Assembly: GCA_003131945.1 (NCBI GenBank)
Contig: PKWD01000356.1
Coordinates: forward strand, 1-6,672
DNA from: Acidimicrobiaceae bacterium
GTDB taxonomy: Bacteria; Actinomycetota; Acidimicrobiia; Acidimicrobiales; UBA8190
Direction of reading: 5' to 3'
DNA: 6,672 nt
Shown: positions 1 through 5,189 of the stretch, in pieces
How positions within the stretch are numbered: the first letter of the stretch is position 1
Layout: each line of letters begins with the position of its first letter
Program-made: the position numbers and the translations under genes
Notes under the pieces: generated by a model
Database searches by the model: none
What the model was told of the DNA's origin: nothing
The model's input: the letters and a program-made list of their open reading frames with translations, nothing else

Positions 1-21
1 CAGAAATTCTGACACATCACA

Positions 22-66
22 TGGTGGGCCGTACAGGACTCGAACCTGCGACGCACGGTTTAGGAA
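22..66 (-). other. 3' half of a tRNA-Arg(CCU) gene; candidate attachment-site (att) junction
   Basis: Read on the minus strand from 66 to 22 the sequence gives, in order: a seven-base anticodon loop TTCCTAA (anticodon CCT), the 3' anticodon-stem strand ACCGT, a five-base variable loop GCGTC, a complete T arm (GCAGG, loop TTCGAGT, CCTGT), the 3' acceptor strand ACGGCCC, discriminator A and an encoded CCA. The 5' half is absent. The stem strand should be ACGGT but reads ACAGA, no D arm follows, and no GGGCCGT acceptor strand occurs at the right distance. A match that breaks off at the anticodon loop is what a tyrosine-integrase attachment site leaves when an element inserts in a tRNA gene. In that reading chromosome lies to the left and the element to the right. 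A split tRNA or the 3' exon of an intron-containing tRNA (group I introns are known in tRNA-Arg(CCU)) are less likely alternatives. The integrase gene is not in the window. Confidence 0.75.
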
Positions 67-69
67 TCT

Positions 70-95
70 GTGGCCTCACTCGAGAGCAGGGCCAC
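70..95. repeat. Inverted repeat beside the tRNA-fragment junction
   Basis: GTGGCC at 70-75 pairs perfectly with GGCCAC at 90-95 across a 14-base loop that itself contains the palindrome CTCGAG (79-84). It begins three bases past the end of the tRNA match. It could be a core or accessory site of the recombination junction, but nothing shows function. Confidence 0.35.
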
Positions 96-186
96 TCTAA
101 CCAGCGTCTTCGTCGTCTGACCTGCAACTATTCATACACCATCCTGTGTCACCGGATGCCACCAGCGGTCACTCGGTGCCGTATCT

Positions 187-207
187 CTGGGTACAGGCTG
201 GGTACAG
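187..207. repeat. Tandem 10-bp direct repeat, possible integrase arm-type sites
   Basis: CTGGGTACAG occurs at 187-196 and again at 198-207, one base apart. It lies about 120 bases inside the presumed element end marked by the tRNA fragment. Short direct repeats at about this distance from the core are how tyrosine integrases' arm-binding sites are usually arranged. That role is inferred from position only. Confidence 0.4.
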
Positions 208-546
208 ACCGCCAAAATACTTTCGTCTCGCGCCACCGGGTTCACCGTCTCGGAGCGATACCAGAGATCGGCCTGGTCGTAGACGGCGCCCTTGTACTCC
301 CCGAGCGGGAGTCGGCATGTTCGAACGGTTCGATCGGGTGCCAGCATCCAAAGCTGGGCGGTGTTACCGATCGATCCGATCCGATGCTGTCCCGCCGCTG
401 CGGAGGTGCTGCGACGCGGCCCAAAGCCGGCGGTCAGGGAATCAGCGCGACGGCGAAATAGCTGACCATTCTGGGGCACCCGGGTCGGCGGATGAACCGC
501 GTCCGAACCGAGCCCAGTATGTCCCGCATGCCGTCCCCCGGTCTCT

Positions 547-593
547 ATCCGGGAACCTTCTCCGGGCGGGTCCTACGGGACGCTCTCCCGGAT
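547..593 (+). repeat. 8-bp inverted repeat upstream of the VOC gene
   Basis: ATCCGGGA (547-554) is the exact reverse complement of TCCCGGAT (586-593), with 31 bases between. The left arm's CCGGG can alternatively pair with CCCGG at 537-541 (7-base loop), so the two structures exclude each other. It could be an old terminator or a leader structure; there is no U-tract. Confidence 0.3.
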
Positions 594-697
594 TGAGGTG
601 GGCCGACTTTCGGCGCTCCGGACACGGTTCGCCATCTGGGTCCGGCAATCCTTCTCGATGCCAGACCGCCCAGGCGTCCCTGTGCAAGGATCGCGCA

Positions 698-1072
698 ATG
701 GCCGTTCGTGCATTCCACCCGATCTTGTATGTGGCTGACCCCTACGCCGAGCGGGACTTCTTCGGTCGCTTCGGGTTCAAGACCGTGTACGAGGGCGATG
801 AGTTCCCGGGGTTCCTTGCCGTGGAGTGTGGGTCTGTCTGCTTCGGACTGTCCAGGAACAAGGAGCTGTTGGCGACCGCGGCCTACGATGGAGTTCGGTG
901 GCAGCTCACCGTCGACAACGTCGACGAGATTACATCGGTATGCGCCGCCGCCGAACTGCCGTGTGAGGTCGTCGTCGAGGAGGGCGGCACCACGCATCGC
1001 GCACGCATAGCCAAGGTGACTTCCCCCAACGGCGTCCCGGTCTGGTTCGAAGGTCCCAACGAAGTCGCCTAG
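698..1072 (+). CDS. VOC-family (glyoxalase/bleomycin-resistance fold) protein
   Basis: A 124-residue protein, the usual size of a single-module VOC protein made of two beta-alpha-beta-beta-beta repeats that work as a dimer. The first repeat opens with FHPILYVAD and an RDFFGRFGF helix (residues 6-27); the second starts near WQLTVDNVDEI (68-78) and ends with the typical SPNGVPVWFEGPN (109-121). Candidate metal ligands are H7 and E118. The middle position, often His, is W68/Q69, so metal binding is uncertain. The start is chosen from AAGGA at 686-690, seven bases before the ATG. Frames that run on upstream lack family similarity. VOC proteins include lyases, dioxygenases and drug-binding resistance proteins; the substrate cannot be read from the sequence. 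It is a lone gene, convergent with the oxidoreductase, and the first gene inside the putative integrated element. Confidence 0.88.
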   Translation: MAVRAFHPILYVADPYAERDFFGRFGFKTVYEGDEFPGFLAVECGSVCFGLSRNKELLATAAYDGVRWQLTVDNVDEITSVCAAAELPCEVVVEEGGTTHRARIAKVTSPNGVPVWFEGPNEVA

Positions 1073-1092
1073 CGCCGTCGGCCCGCACGGCG
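1073..1092 (+). terminator. Possible terminator hairpin after the VOC gene
   Basis: CGCCGT (1073-1078) pairs with ACGGCG (1087-1092) around an eight-base loop, starting on the base after the VOC stop codon. It lies in the 94-base gap between convergent genes. No U-tract follows, as is common for hairpins in GC-rich actinobacteria. Confidence 0.4.
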
Positions 1093-1166
1093 ACCAAGAG
1101 ACCGATCCATGATGTGTTTCGAATGCCAATCAGGGATCGACACTCGGCTGCGGTGACCTCGAACTG

Positions 1167-2114
1167 CTATTCCTTCAGTAGGTCGATCACGCTCGACATC
1201 GCATCGACGTCCTTCTCGAACACGGTTATGTAGGAGACGCCGAGTTGATCGCGTTGCTGGCGGAGCTGGTCGGCGATTTCATCCGCAGTGCCGATCAGTC
1301 CGTACGGTGAAGCCAGGATGTCGTCAACGCTCAGTGAAGGCAACAGTGGCTGGAGGGCTTGTGCGGTCAGCCGACGGTCGTCGGTGAGCGTGACGCCCTG
1401 CACCAACGTGCTCAATTCAAGATGATCGAATCGGTCGCCGGCCGCAGTGCGCACCCATCCAATCTGCGTCTCGAGCCCGTCACGCGTGAAATGATCTGGG
1501 TTCACATCCCGCGTGCCTTCGACCTGGCTAAAGCCTGTGAAGCTCACAATATCGGCACATCGAGCTGCCGTGGTCAGTACGCGACGTCCGTTTCCCCCAA
1601 TGAGCAGTGGCAACGGCTTCTGGCTTGGGACGGGAAAGCACCGCACACCTTCGAGTTTGTAATGATCACCAGAGAAGTCGAGCCTCCTTCCGTCCCAGAG
1701 AAGTCGGATGATCTCGGCCGCTTCCCCCAAGCGCGCCACACGCGTGCCCGGTGGATCGTAGGAGAGGCCAGCTCCGTCGTACTCGAACTTCATGTGGCCA
1801 GCTCCCAAACCCAGTTCCAAGCGCCCGTCCGTCAAGAGGTCCACCGTCGCGGCTTCTCTGGCGAGCACGACGGGATGGCGGAAGTCGTTATTAAGCACGA
1901 GGGTGCCAACTCGGATTCGGCTGGTGGCCTCGGCAGCGACGACCAAGGATGTCAGTGGCGCAAGCATCCCATCGACAAGATGGTCGGCCGTCAGAAGCGT
2001 GTCGAACCCAGCCGATTCGGCCAGCTTGGACTTCTTGCGCCACTCCTTACGCGTTGCCGCTCCCCAGATCGAAACTCCAAAACGGAATGGGCGGCCCATC
2101 GCCGTGGAGGTCAT
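1167..2114 (-). CDS. LLM-class F420-dependent oxidoreductase (TIGR03621-like)
   Basis: A 315-residue bacterial luciferase-like TIM-barrel protein. Family hallmarks visible are FRFGV at the first strand (10-14), AESAGFDTLLTADH (32-45), the segment FRHPVVLAREAATVDLLTDG (78-97) followed by RLELGLGAGH (98-107), and a C-terminal GTADEIADQL (275-284). The HP..LA...ATVD..(T/S)xGR signature is typical of F420-dependent rather than FMN-dependent members. The best subfamily match I can recall is TIGR03621 (MSMEG_2516-type), mostly mycobacterial and other actinobacterial proteins that use F420 for hydride transfer to unknown substrates. The start is uncertain. The ATG at 2114 has GGAG only two bases upstream, too close. 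The ATG at 2099 (residue 6) fits homolog starts but has no Shine-Dalgarno. It is transcribed alone, divergent from the DUF523 gene, with a dyad (2128-2141) just upstream as a candidate operator. Confidence 0.92.
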   Translation of the reverse strand: MTSTAMGRPFRFGVSIWGAATRKEWRKKSKLAESAGFDTLLTADHLVDGMLAPLTSLVVAAEATSRIRVGTLVLNNDFRHPVVLAREAATVDLLTDGRLELGLGAGHMKFEYDGAGLSYDPPGTRVARLGEAAEIIRLLWDGRRLDFSGDHYKLEGVRCFPVPSQKPLPLLIGGNGRRVLTTAARCADIVSFTGFSQVEGTRDVNPDHFTRDGLETQIGWVRTAAGDRFDHLELSTLVQGVTLTDDRRLTAQALQPLLPSLSVDDILASPYGLIGTADEIADQLRQQRDQLGVSYITVFEKDVDAMSSVIDLLKE

Positions 2115-2127
2115 CGCTCCATGGTTG

Positions 2128-2141
2128 CATACCGGGGTATG
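2128..2141. promoter_or_regulatory. Perfect 6+6 bp dyad, candidate operator of the oxidoreductase gene
   Basis: CATACC (2128-2133), a GG centre and GGTATG (2136-2141) form a perfect inverted repeat 13 bases upstream of the oxidoreductase start at 2114. Size and place suit a dimeric repressor site of TetR/GntR type, but no such regulator is in the window. Confidence 0.4.
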
Positions 2142-2169
2142 GGAGGCTCTCGGACCGGCAATCAGGGGA

Positions 2170-2186
2170 TCCCGTAACGGGAACGG
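2170..2186. promoter_or_regulatory. 13-bp palindrome within a motif repeated at 5023-5039
   Basis: TCCCGT-A-ACGGGA (2170-2182) is a perfect dyad in the 152-base divergent region between the oxidoreductase and the DUF523 gene. With four more bases it forms TCCCGTAACGGGAACGG, found again with one change at 5023-5039. It may be a second protein-binding site for the divergent promoters. Confidence 0.4.
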
Positions 2187-2266
2187 AATGTGCTCACCTC
2201 GGGGACGCTCCTCCGACGGGTGCCAGGTGTCCGCTGGGGATCGGCTTGCGGCCTGTCAGTGCCAAG

Positions 2267-2926
2267 ATGGAGAGCGTGGCAAGCGTCGATCACCTTCCGA
2301 CCCCAACCGAGATCGGGGCCTGGCCAGACTTCACCGCAGACGACCCGATGCGGCTGCTGACGAGCGCCTGTTTGCTGGGCGTGCCCTGCGGCGTGGATGG
2401 CACTTCTTACGGTGCGCCATACCCGCATATTCAGCGGTTGTTGGGATTGTCCAACATTCGCATCGTGTCTTTCTGTCCCGAAGACCTCGCCTTCGGGACC
2501 CCCAGGGAGACGCCCGACATCCACGGAGGGACCGGCTGGGACGTCCTCGACGGAAAGGCGCAGGTGCTGAGCGACTCGGGCCGCGACTGGACCGAACCGA
2601 TGGTTGAAGCCGCGTACGCCATGCTGACCCTGGCCCAGCACAATGAGGTTCATCTAGCGCTGCTCACCGACATCAGCGCTGCTTGCGGTTCACAAGTGAT
2701 CTACCGAGGTGCCCGCTCCGAGGGAACGCACCAGGCCGGTCAGGGCGTGTGCGCCGCCCTACTGATCCGGCATGGATTCAAGGTGGTCAGCCACCGGGAT
2801 CACCGAAGCCTCGGTCGCGTCATGCACAAGCTCGACCCCAGCGTCGAGCCCGACCCCACTGCCCGCGACCACCACGAGACCGACTGGTACGTCGATCACC
2901 TCGGGCCGCCAGCCGATTATTCGTAG
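2267..2926 (+). CDS. DUF523 / TudS-like [4Fe-4S] desulfidase candidate
   Basis: A 219-residue protein with the DUF523 landmarks: SACLLGVPCGVDG (33-45), CPEDLAFGTPR (70-80), GRDWTEPMVEAA (105-116) and the S-x-x-C-G box SAACG (137-141), then GVCAALLIRHGF (160-171). The characterised member, bacterial 2-thiouracil desulfurase TudS, removes sulfur from thiolated uracil using a [4Fe-4S] cluster held by three cysteines. C35 (or C41), C70 and C140 are the equivalents here, so a similar role in the cytoplasm is plausible. The usual LK-x-SPSCG reads LTDISAACG, so the substrate may differ. DUF523 frequently begins at the SACL strand. This protein has a 28-residue N-terminal extension if the ATG at 2267 is used; the ATG at 2348 (residue 28) would remove it. 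Neither has a clear Shine-Dalgarno. The protein also ends with a 40-residue His/Asp-rich tail (HRDHRS to ADYS). It is a single gene, closed by the hairpin at 2961-2985. Confidence 0.85.
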   Translation: MESVASVDHLPTPTEIGAWPDFTADDPMRLLTSACLLGVPCGVDGTSYGAPYPHIQRLLGLSNIRIVSFCPEDLAFGTPRETPDIHGGTGWDVLDGKAQVLSDSGRDWTEPMVEAAYAMLTLAQHNEVHLALLTDISAACGSQVIYRGARSEGTHQAGQGVCAALLIRHGFKVVSHRDHRSLGRVMHKLDPSVEPDPTARDHHETDWYVDHLGPPADYS

Positions 2927-2960
2927 GACTCCGGTGGGGGTCAAGCGTGCTCGGTGGCCA

Positions 2961-2985
2961 CGGACCTGACTTGTCGGCAGGTCCG
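2961..2985 (+). terminator. Strong hairpin terminator after the DUF523 gene
   Basis: CGGACCTG (2961-2968) pairs perfectly with CAGGTCCG (2978-2985) around a nine-base loop, 34 bases after the stop codon. It is the best single stem-loop in the window, with no U-tract. It separates the DUF523 gene from the Rieske gene. Confidence 0.6.
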
Positions 2986-3118
2986 GCCGACACCCTAACC
3001 GTCGTCACAAGCCGATCGCGTTGCGACATACTTGGACATCCTCGCGGTCAATAGGCCGCTGCCCGCAGCGGTTTCTGGCGCCCCGTGGTAGGAAGATGGG
3101 AGGAGAAGGAGACAGCTC

Positions 3119-3496
3119 ATGGCGCGCGTCAGGGTCGGCACACTCTCGGAGCTCGCAGACGGACGGCTGCACAGCCTGGATGCGGGCGGCACCACAGTCA
3201 TTGTCGGCCAGGTGGGCGAAGCGCTGCACGCCGCGCGTAACCGCTGCCCCCATCTGGGTTTCTCACTCACCACCGGACCGGGCGGCATGCGGTTCTCCGA
3301 CGGCGAGGTGCAGTGTCCCTGGCACAACTCTCGCTTCGACCTGTGTACCGGCGAGAACCGGGACTGGGCGTCGGGGTTCGCAGGGCGGAACATGCCACGG
3401 TGGTCGCACCGGCTCATCGCATTGGGCAGAAAGCCCGCGCCGCTGACGACATATAGCGTCGACGTCGAGGGCGAGGACGTGTTCGTCCACCTGTGA
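3119..3496 (+). CDS. Stand-alone Rieske [2Fe-2S] protein
   Basis: A 125-residue single-domain protein. The two Rieske boxes are complete: C43-P-H45-L-G near the start of the cluster fold and C66-P-W-H69 about 20 residues later, followed by SRFDLCTGE (71-79). These Cys2His2 residues hold the [2Fe-2S] cluster. There is no signal peptide, transmembrane anchor or catalytic oxygenase domain. By length and box type it resembles ferredoxins of dioxygenase systems and small-subunit-like Rieske proteins. The segment after the second box (DWASGFAGRNMPRWSHRL) is longer than in a minimal Rieske ferredoxin, and the electron partner is unknown. The start is secure: AAGGAG at 3106-3111, seven bases before the ATG. 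No oxygenase or reductase gene is adjacent, so it probably serves an enzyme encoded elsewhere. Confidence 0.92.
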   Translation: MARVRVGTLSELADGRLHSLDAGGTTVIVGQVGEALHAARNRCPHLGFSLTTGPGGMRFSDGEVQCPWHNSRFDLCTGENRDWASGFAGRNMPRWSHRLIALGRKPAPLTTYSVDVEGEDVFVHL

Positions 3497-3551
3497 TGTC
3501 GCGGTGTGCCACCCTCGCCACAGGCGTCCCGGCGGGATCGCGCTCGCGACA
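3497..3551 (+). terminator. Nested inverted repeats between convergent Rieske and MerR genes
   Basis: TGTCGCG (3497-3503), starting on the base after the Rieske stop codon, is the exact reverse complement of CGCGACA (3545-3551). Inside lies the palindrome TCCCG-G-CGGGA (3527-3537), and overlapping the right arm is TCGCG-CT-CGCGA (3538-3549). A branched structure here could end transcription of the Rieske gene; no U-tract is seen. Confidence 0.4.
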
Positions 3552-3607
3552 GTTGCATGCGCCTCTAACGAATCCTTGGGGCGTGTGGACAACTCGTATA
3601 ACAACAC

Positions 3608-4048
3608 TTAGGGGACTGTGAAGGGAAGGGAGACGGCGGAGCTGTCCCAGCCCTCTGCGAGTCGGCGATCAATCTCGGCCCCCATGATCTTGCAGTCCGT
3701 TGCCGGGTGGTCGTAGCGGCAGAGCAGCGCACCAGAAAGGTAGGCACGGGCCATTTGCAATGTGGCGATCTGCTCGTCGAGGGCTTTGAGTCGTCGCCTG
3801 CCGATGGCCTTCCATTCGCTGGCGTCCGCAGCTTCGAGGATTCCGGCGATGTCATCTAGGGCGAGGCCCGCGTCTTGGAGCATGCCTATGAAGACAAGCC
3901 TTCTGAGGGTCGCGACCCGGTAGCGACGTTGCCCGGACGTTCAGGCATCGGCGACGAGTAGGCCGAGGCGTTCGTAGTAGCGGATCGCCGACGTGGCAAC
4001 GTGGGCTCGCTTGGCGACCTCTCCGATAGCAAACAGTGGCTCAGGCAT
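3608..4048 (-). pseudogene. MerR-family regulator interrupted by an in-frame TGA
   Basis: One continuous frame from ATG 4048 to TAA 3608 (146 positions) encodes a MerR regulator with a stop at position 36. Residues 1-35 are the N-terminal helix-turn-helix: LFAIGEVAKRAHVATSAIRY then YERLGLLVADA. After the TGA (3943-3941) the same frame continues TSGQRRYRVATLRRLVFIGM (37-56), the winged-helix part, then a coiled-coil dimerisation helix (about 78-103) and an effector tail with C110 and C119 in CRYDHPATDC. The family has arginine where the TGA lies, so CGA to TGA, one transition at a CpG, explains it; no frameshift is needed. TGA ends other genes here, so recoding is unlikely. The ATG at 3883 (residue 56) could start a product lacking the DNA-binding domain. 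It lies divergent from the methyltransferase, whose promoter it presumably controlled. Length and layout are otherwise normal. Sequencing error is the main alternative. Confidence 0.88.
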
Positions 4049-4054
4049 CAACCC

Positions 4055-4087
4055 ACTTGACTTGAAGCCGGGTTCAACTGTCAAAGT
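4055..4087. promoter_or_regulatory. Face-to-face divergent promoters with a MerR-type operator
   Basis: Plus strand: -35 TTGACT (4057-4062), 19-bp spacer, weak -10 CAAAGT (4082-4087), then six bases to the GTG at 4094. Minus strand: -35 TTGACA (4084-4079), 18-bp spacer, weak -10 TCAAGT (4060-4055), then six bases to the ATG at 4048. Each -35 overlaps the other gene's -10, so the two promoters exclude each other. Inside are the arms TTGAA (4062-4066) and TTCAA (4073-4077), flanked by TTGAC (4057-4061) and GTCAA (4080-4084). A 19-bp spacer with a dyad between the boxes is the hallmark of MerR-activated promoters. Both -10 boxes match consensus at only three of six positions. Confidence 0.65.
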
Positions 4088-4093
4088 GATGGT

Positions 4094-4708
4094 GTGGACG
4101 ACCAGCCGGCACTGCCCAATCACCACGCCGACTACCCCGGCTTTGCCGGTGTCGCCGGGATCGTCGCCGCGCTCAGCATGATCTTCGGTCGGAAGGGCGA
4201 CGCGCAGCTCGCCGTACGACTCAGCGCCATGGAGCCCGGCGACACGGTCGTGGACATTGGGTGCGGCCCGGGTGTCGCGGTCCGCTACGCGGCCCGGCTG
4301 GATGCGATGGTCACCGGAGTTGATCCGGCGCCCGTCATGTTGCGGGTCGCCAGACTCCTTACCCGGCATTCGGCAAAAGTGCGATATGTCAAAGGTGCTG
4401 CTGAGGCGGTCCCCCTGCCTGAGGGTTCTGCTTCGGTCGTGTGGTCGATCGCCACCGTGCACCATTGGTCGGACATCGACGCCGGCCTTCGAGAAGTACG
4501 CCGGGTGCTCCTCCCCGGTGGTCGGCTGATCGCCATGGAGCGGAGGGCTCAACGAGGGGCCCGAGGTCACGCAAGCCATGGCTGGACCGACGAACAGGCC
4601 ACTGCCTTCGCGGATCGATGCCGCGAACACGGCTTCATTGATGTACGTCTGGAGGGAACGACAATCGGGCACCGATCAACGGTCAGCGTGATATCCAACA
4701 GTCCCTGA
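4094..4708 (+). CDS. Class I SAM-dependent methyltransferase
   Basis: A 204-residue Rossmann-fold methyltransferase of the UbiE/Methyltransf_11 type. Motif I is VVDIGCGPG (52-60), the ribose-binding acidic residue is in VTGVDPAPVML (D77), the adenine region is KGAAEAVPLP (100-109), motif IV is WSIATVHHW (117-125) and the post-motif is EVRRVLLPGGRL (134-145). A conserved-looking HASHGWTDEQA (159-169) follows. It should methylate a small molecule in the cytoplasm; the substrate is not readable. The GTG at 4094 is the only start in frame after the stop at 4058, no Shine-Dalgarno precedes it, and it falls where the transcript should begin, so translation is probably leaderless. It is the likely target of the divergent MerR regulator, now interrupted. 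Depending on how that MerR acted, the gene may be stuck at basal expression or run unregulated. Confidence 0.9.
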   Translation: MDDQPALPNHHADYPGFAGVAGIVAALSMIFGRKGDAQLAVRLSAMEPGDTVVDIGCGPGVAVRYAARLDAMVTGVDPAPVMLRVARLLTRHSAKVRYVKGAAEAVPLPEGSASVVWSIATVHHWSDIDAGLREVRRVLLPGGRLIAMERRAQRGARGHASHGWTDEQATAFADRCREHGFIDVRLEGTTIGHRSTVSVISNSP

Positions 4709-4745
4709 TGTTCCCGGGTCCTCGAACGAACCCACATCGGCTCGG

Positions 4746-4761
4746 CCGTCGCTGCCGACGG
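4746..4761 (+). terminator. Possible terminator hairpin after the methyltransferase
   Basis: CCGTCG (4746-4751) pairs with CGACGG (4756-4761) around a four-base loop, 37 bases after the stop. It is compact and perfectly paired but short, with no U-tract. Confidence 0.4.
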
Positions 4762-5022
4762 GAATGACGTGGCGACCAGGTACGCACACCGTCCCCAGCG
4801 GATCTGGTATATCCCGAATTCGTCACCCACCAAGGGTGTCCCGCAACACCGGCCGGGGATCGATATCTTCCATGGCGCTGGGCCGCCTGCTCACTCCAGC
4901 AAGCGGTTCATATCGCTCCATCCGAGTGGTCGTGCCGCAAATTGAGATTGGCGGCCGAGTGCGCCGACGGATCGACGGTTACCGCGTCTCTGCGAGGTCG
5001 GTCGACGGGGGTCAACGGCCCG

Positions 5023-5039
5023 TCCCGCAACGGGAACGG
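5023..5039. repeat. Second copy of the 17-bp TCCCGYAACGGGAACGG motif
   Basis: TCCCGCAACGGGAACGG differs from the copy at 2170-2186 at one position (T to C) and has the same orientation. The TCCCG/CGGGA arms are kept, three bases apart. A 10-base partial match, GTCCCGCAAC, also occurs at 4838-4847. Confidence 0.4.
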
Positions 5040-5189
5040 TGAGCGGCGACGCTCGACGGCGTTCCTGCCCGATCGCGTGCCCATAGACCGATCGTCTTGT
5101 GGCACGTTCCGGCAAGCTACCGGTACATCGCCTCCACGACTCGGACCCTACCGTTGGCAAACTGGCTTCGTTGCCCCATGATCTCGCTT

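Larger units (their letters stand above)
108..697. other. Stretch without a convincing gene (element end / VOC upstream region)
   Basis: About 590 bases with no frame resembling a known protein. The long open frames here on both strands are arginine- and proline-rich translations of GC-rich DNA with no recognisable domain, so I regard them as non-coding. The stretch holds the tandem repeat at 187-207. It also holds an 8-bp inverted repeat (ATCCGGGA at 547-554 with TCCCGGAT at 586-593), a competing hairpin CCCGG 537-541 / CCGGG 549-553, and CCGGAC 618-623 / GTCCGG 640-645. No integrase, excisionase or recognisable remnant is visible, and I could not identify a promoter for the downstream gene with confidence. 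Confidence 0.5.
4709..5189. other. Gene-free gap between convergent methyltransferase and NHL genes
   Basis: About 480 bases in which no frame on either strand resembles a known protein; the open frames are low-complexity, arginine-rich and lack start signals. It contains hairpins at 4746-4761, 4824-4838 (CACCC / GGGTG, five-base loop) and 5156-5175 (GGCAA / TTGCC). The last lies just downstream of the NHL stop and may help terminate it. It also contains the second copy of the TCCCG motif. The length is large for a convergent gap in this otherwise compact region, so a decayed gene is possible but not demonstrable. Confidence 0.45.

Noticed and set aside
22..100. A complete tRNA gene on the minus strand
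   Set aside because: The 5' anticodon-stem strand does not pair, no D arm is present, and no acceptor partner for ACGGCCC exists at the right distance, so only the 3' half is real.
132..479. Minus-strand 115-residue open frame
   Set aside because: No recognisable domain, no start signal, and composition typical of random frames in GC-rich DNA.
146..1072. A 308-residue protein in frame with the VOC domain
   Set aside because: The first 184 residues are Arg/Pro/Ser-rich with no similarity to the family, whereas a good Shine-Dalgarno sits before the ATG at 698.
545..1129. Minus-strand 194-residue open frame
   Set aside because: It is mostly antisense to the well-supported VOC gene and shows no domain of its own.
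1359..2177. Plus-strand 272-residue open frame opposite the oxidoreductase
   Set aside because: Antisense shadow of a gene with unmistakable LLM-family motifs.
1949..2266. Upstream extension of the DUF523 frame
   Set aside because: It would overlap the divergent oxidoreductase gene, and the added residues are low-complexity; conserved sequence starts only near 2348.
3941..3943. TGA read as selenocysteine or tryptophan
   Set aside because: The aligned residue is arginine, no selenocysteine hairpin is apparent, and TGA ends other genes in the window (Rieske, methyltransferase, sigma factor).
4049..4672. Long N-terminal extension of the MerR frame on the minus strand
   Set aside because: It is antisense to the methyltransferase; the MerR fold begins at the ATG at 4048, right behind a promoter.
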